20,554 bases of DNA from the IMG/VR virus record IMGVR_UViG_3300031213_000263, positions 1 to 20,554 of that record. One strand, given 5' to 3'. This document shows, piece by piece, positions 7,330 through 14,022 of this stretch (its first letter is position 1; every line of letters starts with the position of its first letter). The translations under genes were made by a program, and so were the position numbers. The stretch comes from a virus. A model generated the notes under the pieces. That model was not told the origin of the DNA, did no database searches, and saw only the letters and a program-made list of their open reading frames with translations.

Positions 7330-7976
7330 TTGTAATATATAGCGCTATTTACGGAAATAAAAATAAAATACTTGAGGTACCTGAAATTGATGGTGTTAGT
7401 AACATAATGTACACAGATTATGACATTACCCCTAAGTATTATAAAGGTTGGGAAATAAGAAAATCTAAAGGTGAAGAATTCAATAGTAGTGTATTGAATG
7501 CCAAACAATTTAAACTTTTACCACATAAATTCTTACCTGAGTATGATACAACAATTTGGGTTGATGGTAGTATTAAAACTAAAAATATAGTCGAATTCAT
7601 TGAATTGTATAATAAAAATGAAATGGTTGTTTTTGACCATAATCACACTACATTTGATAAAAGAGATTGCATATATGACGAAGCTAAAGTGGTCATGTCT
7701 CAAGGTTTAGATAAGAAATCAACAATCAATAAACAAATAGGTGAGTATAAATCAGAAGGATTTCCGAAAAATAATGGTTTAATATGTGGCGGGGTTTTAT
7801 TAAGAAAGAATACAGACTTAATTAATAAAATTATGGATGAATGGTGGAGTGAAATTATAAAAGGAAGTTTTAGAGACCAATTATCATTTAATTATGTTGC
7901 TTGGAAAAATGATTTTAAACCACACTATATAAAAGATGACATTAGGTCAAACAAATATTTTAAAATTAATGAGTAA
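7326..7976 (+). CDS. DUF616-like glycosyltransferase
   Basis: The 216-residue product resembles the DUF616 (TOD1/MUCI70) glycosyltransferase-like family. It starts with VIYSAIYGNKN (3-13), has a short SNIMYTDYD segment (25-33), the signature YDTTIWVDGSIK (73-84) in which D80 would be a metal or sugar-nucleotide ligand, and FDHNHTTFDKRDCIYDEA (103-120) with the family's His-x-x-Arg/Glu region. A GLICGGVLLRKN segment and a DQLSFNYVAWK helix complete the GT-A-like fold. It overlaps the upstream FkbM gene by 4 bp and the downstream pyruvyl transferase by 8 bp. Donor and acceptor are unknown. The family match rests on motif order and is fairly firm. Confidence 0.72.
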   Translation: MIVIYSAIYGNKNKILEVPEIDGVSNIMYTDYDITPKYYKGWEIRKSKGEEFNSSVLNAKQFKLLPHKFLPEYDTTIWVDGSIKTKNIVEFIELYNKNEMVVFDHNHTTFDKRDCIYDEAKVVMSQGLDKKSTINKQIGEYKSEGFPKNNGLICGGVLLRKNTDLINKIMDEWWSEIIKGSFRDQLSFNYVAWKNDFKPHYIKDDIRSNKYFKINE

Positions 7977-9018
7977 AAGAACTGCAATTTTTAGTCTAGC
8001 ACCCCATGATAGACATAACTATGGTGATATATTATATGGTAATTTATTAAACAAACTTTATGCTGATAAAGACGTTGACTTTTACTATGTTGGGTTGGTG
8101 GACATTGATATGACAGAGTTAGGAGGTGGGGTTGTTATACCAGTCAGTAAGATGATTGAAATAAGTAAAATTTACACTGATGTTACAATATACGTTGGAG
8201 GTGGTGAGTTTTTAAACTCTGCTTATGGTGGCTTAAAGTCTTTTATAGATAACAACCTTAAAAAATCAATAGACAGAACTTTAAGGTATCCTTTTATGGT
8301 GGATAAATCACTGTTTGATTCGGATATAAATCTTAGTGTTAAGTTTATATCATTTGGTGGTGTAATGCCAAATGCACCACAAGTAGCTAAATTATTTAAT
8401 GAAGGTGATATTGTATACGCTAGAGATTCACTGACATCTTTCTTAGTTAAAGAAAAAGGTGTTAAGAATGTAAAAACATTTCCAGACTTAGGTCAATTCA
8501 CTAGAGAAATACTAAATTTAGAAAGCTTAACAAATGATTTGTTTGATGACTACGTTGTTATTCAAGTGGGTAAAGCTAAATTCGAATCTAAGGAGGTGTT
8601 GAAGAATGAAATAATAAAGTTAAGTGAAGTAGAAAACGTAATACTATTACCAGTGGCTTATTGTAACGAACATGACGACGACAAAATATTGGCTGAGTTG
8701 GAAAAAGAAATCAATCTACCCAACGTCAAATTATTTAAGGATAAAAACATAATCAATATAACTAAGGTAATTGCTAATAGTAATATGTGCATTGGTACTA
8801 GCCTACACTTAATGATGGTAGCTAACAGTTACGGGGTTAAATATTTACCACTTAACAGTGTCAAGAAAATTGATAGGTATCAAAACACTTGGCATGAAAC
8901 TAAGGTTAAATGTAATGAGAACAACCTTTTCGAGAAGTATAAAAAATCAATTAATAAAGAGTACAAGTTTTTCGAAAAATATAATGTTTCAGATTTAAAA
9001 AAAATAATAGGTATATGA
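7969..9018 (+). CDS. Polysaccharide pyruvyl transferase (CsaB/WcaK type)
   Basis: This 349-residue protein has the polysaccharide pyruvyl transferase pattern: RHNYGDILYGNLL (15-27), YVGGGEF (75-81), a SFGGVMP loop (128-134), VYARDSLT (149-156), FPDLGQ (171-176) and, in the second domain, SNMCIGTSLHLMMVAN (271-286) with the conserved H280. The enzymes use phosphoenolpyruvate to form a pyruvyl ketal on a sugar, adding a negative charge. The frame opens at 7936, but the ATG at 7969 gives the family's N-terminus (MSKRTAIFSL) and only an 8-bp overlap with the previous gene. It overlaps the next gene by 4 bp. A complete pyruvyl transferase in a phage glycan block is uncommon and suggests a negatively charged modification. 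Confidence 0.82.
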   Translation: MSKRTAIFSLAPHDRHNYGDILYGNLLNKLYADKDVDFYYVGLVDIDMTELGGGVVIPVSKMIEISKIYTDVTIYVGGGEFLNSAYGGLKSFIDNNLKKSIDRTLRYPFMVDKSLFDSDINLSVKFISFGGVMPNAPQVAKLFNEGDIVYARDSLTSFLVKEKGVKNVKTFPDLGQFTREILNLESLTNDLFDDYVVIQVGKAKFESKEVLKNEIIKLSEVENVILLPVAYCNEHDDDKILAELEKEINLPNVKLFKDKNIINITKVIANSNMCIGTSLHLMMVANSYGVKYLPLNSVKKIDRYQNTWHETKVKCNENNLFEKYKKSINKEYKFFEKYNVSDLKKIIGI

Positions 9019-9992
9019 TAGATAAATTTAAAAGAAAAATGGCTATGCTTTCATTAGCATTGTCTAAAGTAGAAAAATCTTCACTCAATAAAGAGTCGGG
9101 TGGGTTTGATAGCGAAAGCTTATTATCTCAAACTATGAACCAAGGTACCATGGCCGACGCCTTATTAAAGGGTGAAATAACGACTGAAGTAAAAGATTTA
9201 AGGTGGAGAACTTATAAAGTATTAAATGAGAGTGAAAATTTTAAAACTAAGATAAGTGGTTATGACGAAGACGGTATACCAATAACTGAAACTACTACTT
9301 CCGAAAAAAGAAACCTTAAAAAGGTTAATGTTGATTCGTATGACGATTATGAAGTTGAGTTAGTTATTAATAACGAGGAAACAACAAAATCTACATATGA
9401 TGAAATATCTAATGAAAGTCTAAAAATTTTAAAGGAAAAAGAAATTGAAGAATATGAAAAAAACAACGATAAATTTGACCTTATTGGAATGGAAGGTGAC
9501 GGGTCAACGGTAGGTGAGATATCATTTCACGATATGGTGTCTGATATGAAAACTGGTAGGTCAATAAACATTACCAGAGAATTAAAACCTAAATTTGAAA
9601 TTGAAGAGTACGCTAAAAAATTAGTGATTAGGAATATAAATGATGAAAGTAAGTTATTAGAGTTTTATATTTCTAAATATCCTGACGAATACAACAGAAA
9701 AAGTAGATTGATGTTGAGTGAGGTTAAAAAGATAAGTAAAAACCCTAGAGCTGTGAATATGTTAGATATAAACGGCGTTGATTTTATAACTGATAGAGCA
9801 ATAGGCGCCGATAATGGCATGGAATATTCTTATGTTATAAATAAATTTGACAAAATAATTGAACACAATGGTCACTATGTGTTAAAGTTTTTAGCCACAC
9901 CAGAAGTCAATGGTAGATTCATTTTTGATAAATACAGGCAAGAAGCTTTAGAAGAGCGTTATAGGAATAAAGAGAGTAAAAAATCTAGTTAA
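9015..9992 (+). CDS. Conserved-looking phage protein of unknown function
   Basis: The 325-residue product was not matched to a named family. An N-terminal basic helix (1-21) leads to a polar stretch with SQTMNQGTMADALLKGE (38-54) and EVKDLRWRTYKVL (58-70). Then comes an acidic, partly repetitive region (120-160) and a mixed alpha/beta C-terminus containing INGVDFITDRAIGADNG and HYVLKFLATPEVNG. The tail is Lys/Ser-rich. No enzyme motif, signal or membrane segment is visible. It overlaps the pyruvyl transferase by 4 bp and is the last gene before a strong terminator, so it ends the sugar operon yet looks more like a virion or assembly protein than an enzyme. Confidence 0.6.
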   Translation: MIDKFKRKMAMLSLALSKVEKSSLNKESGGFDSESLLSQTMNQGTMADALLKGEITTEVKDLRWRTYKVLNESENFKTKISGYDEDGIPITETTTSEKRNLKKVNVDSYDDYEVELVINNEETTKSTYDEISNESLKILKEKEIEEYEKNNDKFDLIGMEGDGSTVGEISFHDMVSDMKTGRSINITRELKPKFEIEEYAKKLVIRNINDESKLLEFYISKYPDEYNRKSRLMLSEVKKISKNPRAVNMLDINGVDFITDRAIGADNGMEYSYVINKFDKIIEHNGHYVLKFLATPEVNGRFIFDKYRQEALEERYRNKESKKSS

Positions 9993-10023
9993 TGGTTTAG
10001 TTTTTATTTTTTATACATATATT

Positions 10024-10057
10024 AAATGCGAGGTTAAAAAAAGCCTCGCATTTTTTT
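10024..10057 (+). terminator. Rho-independent terminator directly abutting the PhoH start codon
   Basis: AAATGCGAGG (10024-10033) and CCTCGCATTT (10044-10053) are a perfect 10-bp inverted repeat with a 10-base A-rich loop. The T tract runs from 10051 to 10057, and the PhoH ATG begins at 10058. It closes the transcription unit ending at 9992. Because it touches the start codon, a transcript reading through would carry the hairpin immediately before the PhoH start. Confidence 0.9.
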
Positions 10058-10804
10058 ATGGCAAAGAGACAACCAAAAAAGACAGAAAAAACAGAAAGAG
10101 ACCAAAAGGCTACTAGAAGTAAGCCGACAAGTAAGATACTAACTAAAAGAGTTACCTTAAAGTGTAAGAATGTTAAACAAAAAGAATATGCTAATTTAAT
10201 TAAAGAAAAAGAAATCATATTCTGCTCAGGTCCATCTGGTGTAGGTAAAAGTTATGTGGCAATGGCCGTAGCTTTGAAACTACTTCAAGATGGAGATAAT
10301 TCATTCAATAAGATATTAATTGTTAAACCAGCTGTAGAAGCTGAAGAAAACCTAGGTTTCTTACCAGGTGATTTAAAAGAAAAGATGGCACCTCATATGG
10401 CATCATCAATTGATATCGTAGACAAAATAATAGGTAAACCAAATAGACTAAAATTAGAAGAGTCTGAAGAGATTATGATTGAACCGCTGGGCTTCCTTAG
10501 GGGTAAATCAATTGATAATTCCATATTGGTTATGGAAGAAGCTCAAAATATGTCACCTTCTCAAATGAAAACTCTATTGACAAGGATAGGGTATGGGTCT
10601 AAATACATCATCTCAGGTGATATGGACCAATCAGATAGATACAAAGACAGTAAACAAAGTGGATTATATGACGCTATCAATAGACATAAGTTTATTGAAG
10701 AGTTAGGGTTTTTTGAATTTAATGAAAACGACATTGTAAGAAATCCATTGATAACCAAAATGCTTATCAACTATAAAGTAGAAAATAAAGTAATGGATAA
10801 ATAA
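10058..10804 (+). CDS. phoH: PhoH-like P-loop ATPase
   Basis: This 248-residue protein is a phage PhoH ATPase. A very basic N-terminal tail (1-40, Lys/Arg/Thr-rich) precedes the core. Walker A is GPSGVGKS (58-65), followed by the PhoH segment LIVKPAVEAEENLGFLPGDL (87-106). Walker B is ILVMEEAQN (156-164) and the sensor-like SGDMDQ is at 186-191. PhoH proteins bind and hydrolyse ATP and have been linked to RNA handling and phosphate starvation; the phage role is unsettled. The start ATG sits directly after the terminator T tract, leaving no room for a Shine-Dalgarno site. It is convergent with the endonuclease gene on the opposite strand, 65 bp away, and no hairpin was seen between them. Confidence 0.92.
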   Translation: MAKRQPKKTEKTERDQKATRSKPTSKILTKRVTLKCKNVKQKEYANLIKEKEIIFCSGPSGVGKSYVAMAVALKLLQDGDNSFNKILIVKPAVEAEENLGFLPGDLKEKMAPHMASSIDIVDKIIGKPNRLKLEESEEIMIEPLGFLRGKSIDNSILVMEEAQNMSPSQMKTLLTRIGYGSKYIISGDMDQSDRYKDSKQSGLYDAINRHKFIEELGFFEFNENDIVRNPLITKMLINYKVENKVMDK

Positions 10805-10851
10805 TAAAGACATTCTGTTCACTTTAGACAAAAAATACGTACAATAATAAT

Positions 10852-10890
10852 ATGAAAATAGGAATAACATTATTCACGTTTAAGATGTGA
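10852..10890 (+). pseudogene. Cut-off 5' end of the HAD-like gene, left of the endonuclease insertion
   Basis: ATG at 10852 opens a 12-codon frame, MKIGITLFTFKM, then TGA. Its IGITL codons are identical in sequence to those at the start of the gene at 11978 (MAQIGITLNEV). It is preceded by an A/T-rich leader. The simplest reading is that this is the original start of that gene, separated from its body by the endonuclease insertion. Joining it to base 12002 restores MKIGITLNEVIRDY in frame. Confidence 0.7.
10858..10872 (+). repeat. Left 15-bp direct repeat flanking the endonuclease insertion
   Basis: ATAGGAATAACATTA occurs here and again, identically and in the same orientation, at 11987-12001. 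The two copies are 1,129 bp apart, start to start. In both copies the bases fall in the same reading frame and encode IGITL. The last three bases also supply the endonuclease stop codon on the opposite strand. Confidence 0.85.
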
Positions 10891-11868
10891 TATGAGATAA
10901 TCTTTATTAGTCCTTTTTAAATGTTTGTAAATCCTCAATTCATTTTTTCTAAAATCCGTTAAATTATTATATTTATTTATAATTTTTTTTAATTCATTTA
11001 TTGTTAATTTAATATTAGACTTTTTATCAGGCATATGTTTAGCGGCTTCATCAACAATTTTAAGTTTCAACAACATTCTATATTCTTTCTCATGTTTATT
11101 TTTAAATTCATTAAACGAATTATATTTTTTACATAATTTAAATAATTTTTGTTTATTATATATTTTATTATATACATTATTTATTTTTATTTTGTTAACA
11201 TCATCTTCTCTTAAAGTTAAGTCAGTGGTTTTATTTATTAGTTTAAGATTATCATTAATTTGTTTCTTAATATCTTTAATATAATTTCTACTTTTTTCGT
11301 AAATATGAATCAATGTGATATTTTTATTCTTGGTTAAAGATATTTTTAATTCATCATTATTTTCTAAAGTATGCCAATATTTACCCTGATACTCAAAAGC
11401 CAATTTATATTCTTTGTAATATAAATCTAGTTCATATGGTTTAATTATTTTTCGATTGTTATATGATGCTTTTAAATTTAAAAGTTGATTCATTAAGTCT
11501 TCTAAAATCATCTGTGGGATACTATATTTAAATGGGGTCATATGAGACGTTAATTCATCTAAATAACCTTTTAAACGAGCAGATTGATAAGCTGGCTCAT
11601 CAAACTCTTTTAATTCTCTTATTGAAGTATATTTATTAAAAATTTTTTTTAATTCATTATAATTTAAATCTCTATAACCTAGATTTATTTTAGTTTTGTG
11701 ACCTTTTTTATTTCTCCATAATAAAAATTTTTCACTTTTTTTTAAACCCAATCTATACCCTTTATTGTCAATTGAAGATTTAGACTTATTCAAAATTGTT
11801 GCTATTTCTAAATTAGTTTTATTTGAATAAATTTCTTTTAATTTCTTTTCTTGCATTGTAGTCCACAT
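10870..11868 (-). CDS. Vsr/EDxHD-like homing endonuclease with DNA-binding repeats
   Basis: This 332-residue protein is the only clear gene on the - strand. Residues 1-44 form a SANT/GcrA-like helix-turn-helix (W2, NLEIATILNKSKSSI, YRLGLKKS). A PD-(D/E)XK nuclease core of the Vsr-like homing type follows at about 116-195: E123, KPYELDLY (143-150), KLAFEYQGKYWH (155-166) and ITLIHIYEKSR (184-194). Three divergent 33-residue repeats (about 78-110, 248-280 and 298-330), each built around a KY-N/T-S/N start and an SHM/KHM/SHL end, are probable DNA-recognition modules. The DNA is noticeably more A/T-rich than its neighbours. Its stop codon lies inside the left 15-bp repeat. It would cut an allele lacking the insertion, near the IGITL codons of the neighbouring gene. 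An intron-encoded origin is unlikely because it is antisense to the interrupted gene. Confidence 0.8.
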   Translation of the reverse strand: MWTTMQEKKLKEIYSNKTNLEIATILNKSKSSIDNKGYRLGLKKSEKFLLWRNKKGHKTKINLGYRDLNYNELKKIFNKYTSIRELKEFDEPAYQSARLKGYLDELTSHMTPFKYSIPQMILEDLMNQLLNLKASYNNRKIIKPYELDLYYKEYKLAFEYQGKYWHTLENNDELKISLTKNKNITLIHIYEKSRNYIKDIKKQINDNLKLINKTTDLTLREDDVNKIKINNVYNKIYNKQKLFKLCKKYNSFNEFKNKHEKEYRMLLKLKIVDEAAKHMPDKKSNIKLTINELKKIINKYNNLTDFRKNELRIYKHLKRTNKDYLISHLKRE

Positions 11869-11906
11869 AATAATCTCTCATTTATAATAATAAATTATAA
11901 CCAATT

Positions 11907-11921
11907 TTCACTAAAAGTGAA
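11907..11921. other. Small hairpin between the endonuclease and HAD-like genes
   Basis: TTCAC and GTGAA form a 5-bp stem around a TAAAA loop. It lies in the divergent gap between the endonuclease start (11868) and the next gene (11978). It has no T tract long enough to be a good terminator. A role in endonuclease control is possible but not shown. Confidence 0.35.
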
Positions 11922-11949
11922 TAATAAATAAAAAGATATACCTTTTTTA

Positions 11950-11970
11950 TTTTTAGGTGGTATATTAAAA
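11950..11970 (+). promoter_or_regulatory. Candidate promoter within the inserted leader
   Basis: A T-rich tract ends in TTTTAGGTGG, followed by TATATTAAAA at 11961-11970 and an A-rich leader up to the ATG at 11978. The same TAG plus TAT-rich arrangement precedes the genes at 1314, 2804, 15724 and 19127. Since the insertion displaced the original leader of this gene, this element may supply its present expression. It is a motif-based inference. Confidence 0.4.
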
Positions 11971-11977
11971 ATAAAAA

Positions 11978-12559
11978 ATGGCTCAGATAGGAATAACATT
12001 AAACGAAGTAATTAGAGACTATGTAGGTCAACTAAAGTACGTTTATAAGAAATATTACGGTGAAGATTTAGAAGATGTTAAAGTAGAAGACTTTGACTTA
12101 GCCAGTTTTTTCAAGTTTGACTCACAGGAAGCTTTTCATAAGTTTCTATACAGCGAGAGTCCAATGGAAATATTCGCACACGCTGACCAATCATATAAAA
12201 ATGTCGGTCCAATTCTAAACAGTTTTATTAACGACATAAACGACTACGAAGAACACGAGGTTATATTATTAAGTAGAGACGTACATAAAAGTAGACCCGC
12301 AACACTATTCTTTTTATCAAAACTAGGGTTTACTGGTAATAGCATTAAATTCGCACTTGATACTAAGAAATTATGGGATGATGTAGATGTTTTAGTTACA
12401 GCAAACCCAGTAGCTTTAGATAGTAAACCTGAAGGTAAAATTTCAGTTAAAATCGAAGCAACTTACAATGAAAATACTGAGTCTGATTATACATTAGAAT
12501 CAATATTAGATTTTATAAATAATGAAGAGCAATTTAAAAAAATAATGAATAATGATTAA
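11978..12559 (+). CDS. HAD/5'-nucleotidase-like protein lacking the catalytic aspartates
   Basis: The 193-residue product aligns by pattern with NT5C-type deoxynucleotidases of the HAD superfamily. The position of motif I (normally I-G-I-D-x-D-x-V) reads IGITLNEVIRD (4-14), so both catalytic Asp are replaced by T7 and N9. Motif II fits EVILLSR (94-100), a PATLFFLSKLG helix (107-117) follows, and motif IV fits LWDDVDVLVTANP (132-144), with GKISVKI (153-159) near the end. It is therefore probably a non-catalytic HAD-like protein, perhaps binding or regulatory. Its first codons were rebuilt by the endonuclease insertion: the present N-terminus is MAQIGITL, the displaced one MKIGITL. It overlaps the next gene by 8 bp. 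The fold assignment is moderate. Confidence 0.6.
   Translation: MAQIGITLNEVIRDYVGQLKYVYKKYYGEDLEDVKVEDFDLASFFKFDSQEAFHKFLYSESPMEIFAHADQSYKNVGPILNSFINDINDYEEHEVILLSRDVHKSRPATLFFLSKLGFTGNSIKFALDTKKLWDDVDVLVTANPVALDSKPEGKISVKIEATYNENTESDYTLESILDFINNEEQFKKIMNND
11987..12001 (+). repeat. Right 15-bp direct repeat flanking the endonuclease insertion
   Basis: This is identical to 10858-10872. It lies within codons 4-8 of the HAD-like gene and marks the right edge of the insertion. Confidence 0.85.
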
Positions 12560-12902
12560 AATATTTGGAGATTTATATTACATCGACTTTGAAAAGTTAG
12601 ATGCCTTTGTGGCTGATGGTCAAAAAGATAATGTATTTAAAACAGTGGATAAAGAATATAACTATGATAATGAATTGGTAAAGACGAAAATAATTGAAGC
12701 TGCTGAACCTACCACTAAAGAAGTTAACGTCGTGAGATATGAAATAATTAGAAATTTCATTGACGATATCTCAATGGCTGGTGGTACAAGTGACGAACAT
12801 GATGAAATGTTGGGGTCTAATAATCTAATTAAAACCGATGTAAAATTTAAATTAGCGTATAATACTCTAATTTTTTATAAGATATTAAAAAAAATTGATT
12901 AA
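12552..12902 (+). CDS. Small phage protein of unknown function
   Basis: This 116-residue protein starts MIKIFGDLYYIDFEKLDAFV and contains mixed beta strands and helices, including RYEIIRNFIDDI (62-73) and a hydrophobic C-terminal helix FKLAYNTLIFYKILKKID (99-116). It has an acidic middle with SDEHDEML. No catalytic motif, signal peptide or clear membrane segment is visible. The start overlaps the HAD-like gene by 8 bp and its stop is 4 bp before the next ATG, so the three are probably co-translated. The coding call is firm because of its length, spacing and amino-acid composition; no family was recognised. Confidence 0.65.
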   Translation: MIKIFGDLYYIDFEKLDAFVADGQKDNVFKTVDKEYNYDNELVKTKIIEAAEPTTKEVNVVRYEIIRNFIDDISMAGGTSDEHDEMLGSNNLIKTDVKFKLAYNTLIFYKILKKID

Positions 12903-12906
12903 AAAA

Positions 12907-14022
12907 ATGGAAAACGAAAAAAAACAAGTACAAGTAAAAGAATTTATAAGTAAAATTGATAATAAAGATTTTGGTTTATATTTCTTTACTTTGGATACAA
13001 AAGGTAACCCAACTGCTGGTATTGCTAATATATACGAGCACGTTAAAGTCTTAAATGATTTAGGGTATAAAGCTCATATATTACACGAAAAAGATGACTA
13101 TCATGGCGTTGAAGAATGGTTAGGTGAAGAGTACGCTAAACTACCACACGTTTCAATTGAACAACAAAATTTAAAACTAGTTGCAATAGATTACATTATT
13201 GTACCTGAGATTTTTGCTAACGTAATGGAGCAAGTAAAAGACTTCCCATGTAAGAAAATAGTATTTTCACAGTCCTATTCTTACATCTTAGAATTTTTAC
13301 CAATTGGTAATAGGTGGGATTTAAACTTTGGCTTTACTGATGTAATCACAACATCTGAAAGACAGTCAGAGTACATCAAAGACCTATTTCCAAGTATCGA
13401 CACTCATATCATACCGCCGTCAATACCTGAGTACTTTAAAACGACTGATAAGATTAAAAAACCGATTGTCTCTATTGTAACTAGAGACCAGAAAGCTGCA
13501 CTAAGATTGGTTAAGTCGTTCTACTTACAACATCCAATGTATAAATGGATTACGTTTAGAGAACTTAGAGGTTTACCTAGAAAAACGTTTGCTGAGCAAC
13601 TAGGTGAGTCTTGTCTAGCTATATGGGTTGATGATGAATCCAGTTTTGGAACATTCCCTATTGAAGCTATGGAGTGTGACACACCTGTTATAGGTAAGAT
13701 ACCTGCTATGATTCCTGAATGGATGGAAGACGATAGTTCGGATGAACAACAAATTAGTTTGAAAGATAATGGTGTTTGGACTAATAACGAATTATCTATA
13801 CCTAATTTAGTGTCAGAGTTCATGAGAGTATGGTTAGAAGATAATGTACCTAGTACCTTAATGGAAGGTGTTAAAAAATCTAAAGGTCAATACACTGAAG
13901 ATAAGCAAGTTGAAAATATCAAACGTGTATATGGTAATCTAATTGCTAATAGAAGAAGTGAGTTTGAAGCACTTATTGATATAACTAAAGAAAAAGAAAA
14001 AGAAAACAAAGATGAAAAATAA
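12907..14022 (+). CDS. GT-B fold glycosyltransferase-like protein (GT4-like)
   Basis: The 371-residue protein has a GT-B layout. An N-terminal Rossmann half contains FGLYFFTLDTKGNPTAGIAN (22-41), with a GGxxx-like acceptor loop, then DLGYKAHILHEKDDY (51-65) and IDYIIVPE (94-101). The second half has IVSIVTRDQKAALRLV (187-202), where a phosphate-binding Arg/Lys pair is expected, and SSFGTFPIEAMECDTPVIG (245-263), the donor-site helix with E253. The first part of the donor domain is short. The frame extends to a TTG at 12895, but the ATG at 12907 after an A-only leader is preferred. The Lys/Glu-rich tail overlaps the next glycosyltransferase by 11 bp. The acceptor is unknown. Confidence 0.75.
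   Translation: MENEKKQVQVKEFISKIDNKDFGLYFFTLDTKGNPTAGIANIYEHVKVLNDLGYKAHILHEKDDYHGVEEWLGEEYAKLPHVSIEQQNLKLVAIDYIIVPEIFANVMEQVKDFPCKKIVFSQSYSYILEFLPIGNRWDLNFGFTDVITTSERQSEYIKDLFPSIDTHIIPPSIPEYFKTTDKIKKPIVSIVTRDQKAALRLVKSFYLQHPMYKWITFRELRGLPRKTFAEQLGESCLAIWVDDESSFGTFPIEAMECDTPVIGKIPAMIPEWMEDDSSDEQQISLKDNGVWTNNELSIPNLVSEFMRVWLEDNVPSTLMEGVKKSKGQYTEDKQVENIKRVYGNLIANRRSEFEALIDITKEKEKENKDEK

Larger units (their letters stand above)
10873..12001. mobile_element. Homing-endonuclease insertion of about 1.13 kb
   Basis: The unit runs from the end of the left 15-bp repeat to the end of the right repeat. It contains the endonuclease gene, a short hairpin, and a new leader and start for the downstream gene. 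In silico removal joins MKIGITL directly to NEVIRDY without a frameshift. Boundaries are uncertain by up to 15 bp because of the repeat. There are no terminal inverted repeats and no transposase, so it is best seen as a free-standing homing endonuclease cassette. Confidence 0.65.

Noticed and set aside
7221-7508. Open frame on the - strand across the FkbM and DUF616-like genes
   Set aside because: It is antisense to two supported genes that themselves overlap by 4 bp, and its protein has no recognisable motif.
7936-7968. Eleven-residue N-terminal extension of the pyruvyl transferase
   Set aside because: It would overlap the previous gene by 41 bp and precedes the family's usual first strand; the ATG at 7969 fits better.
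10870-11868. Intron-encoded endonuclease or insertion sequence
   Set aside because: The gene is antisense to the interrupted gene, there are no intron core elements or terminal inverted repeats seen, and the protein is not a transposase.
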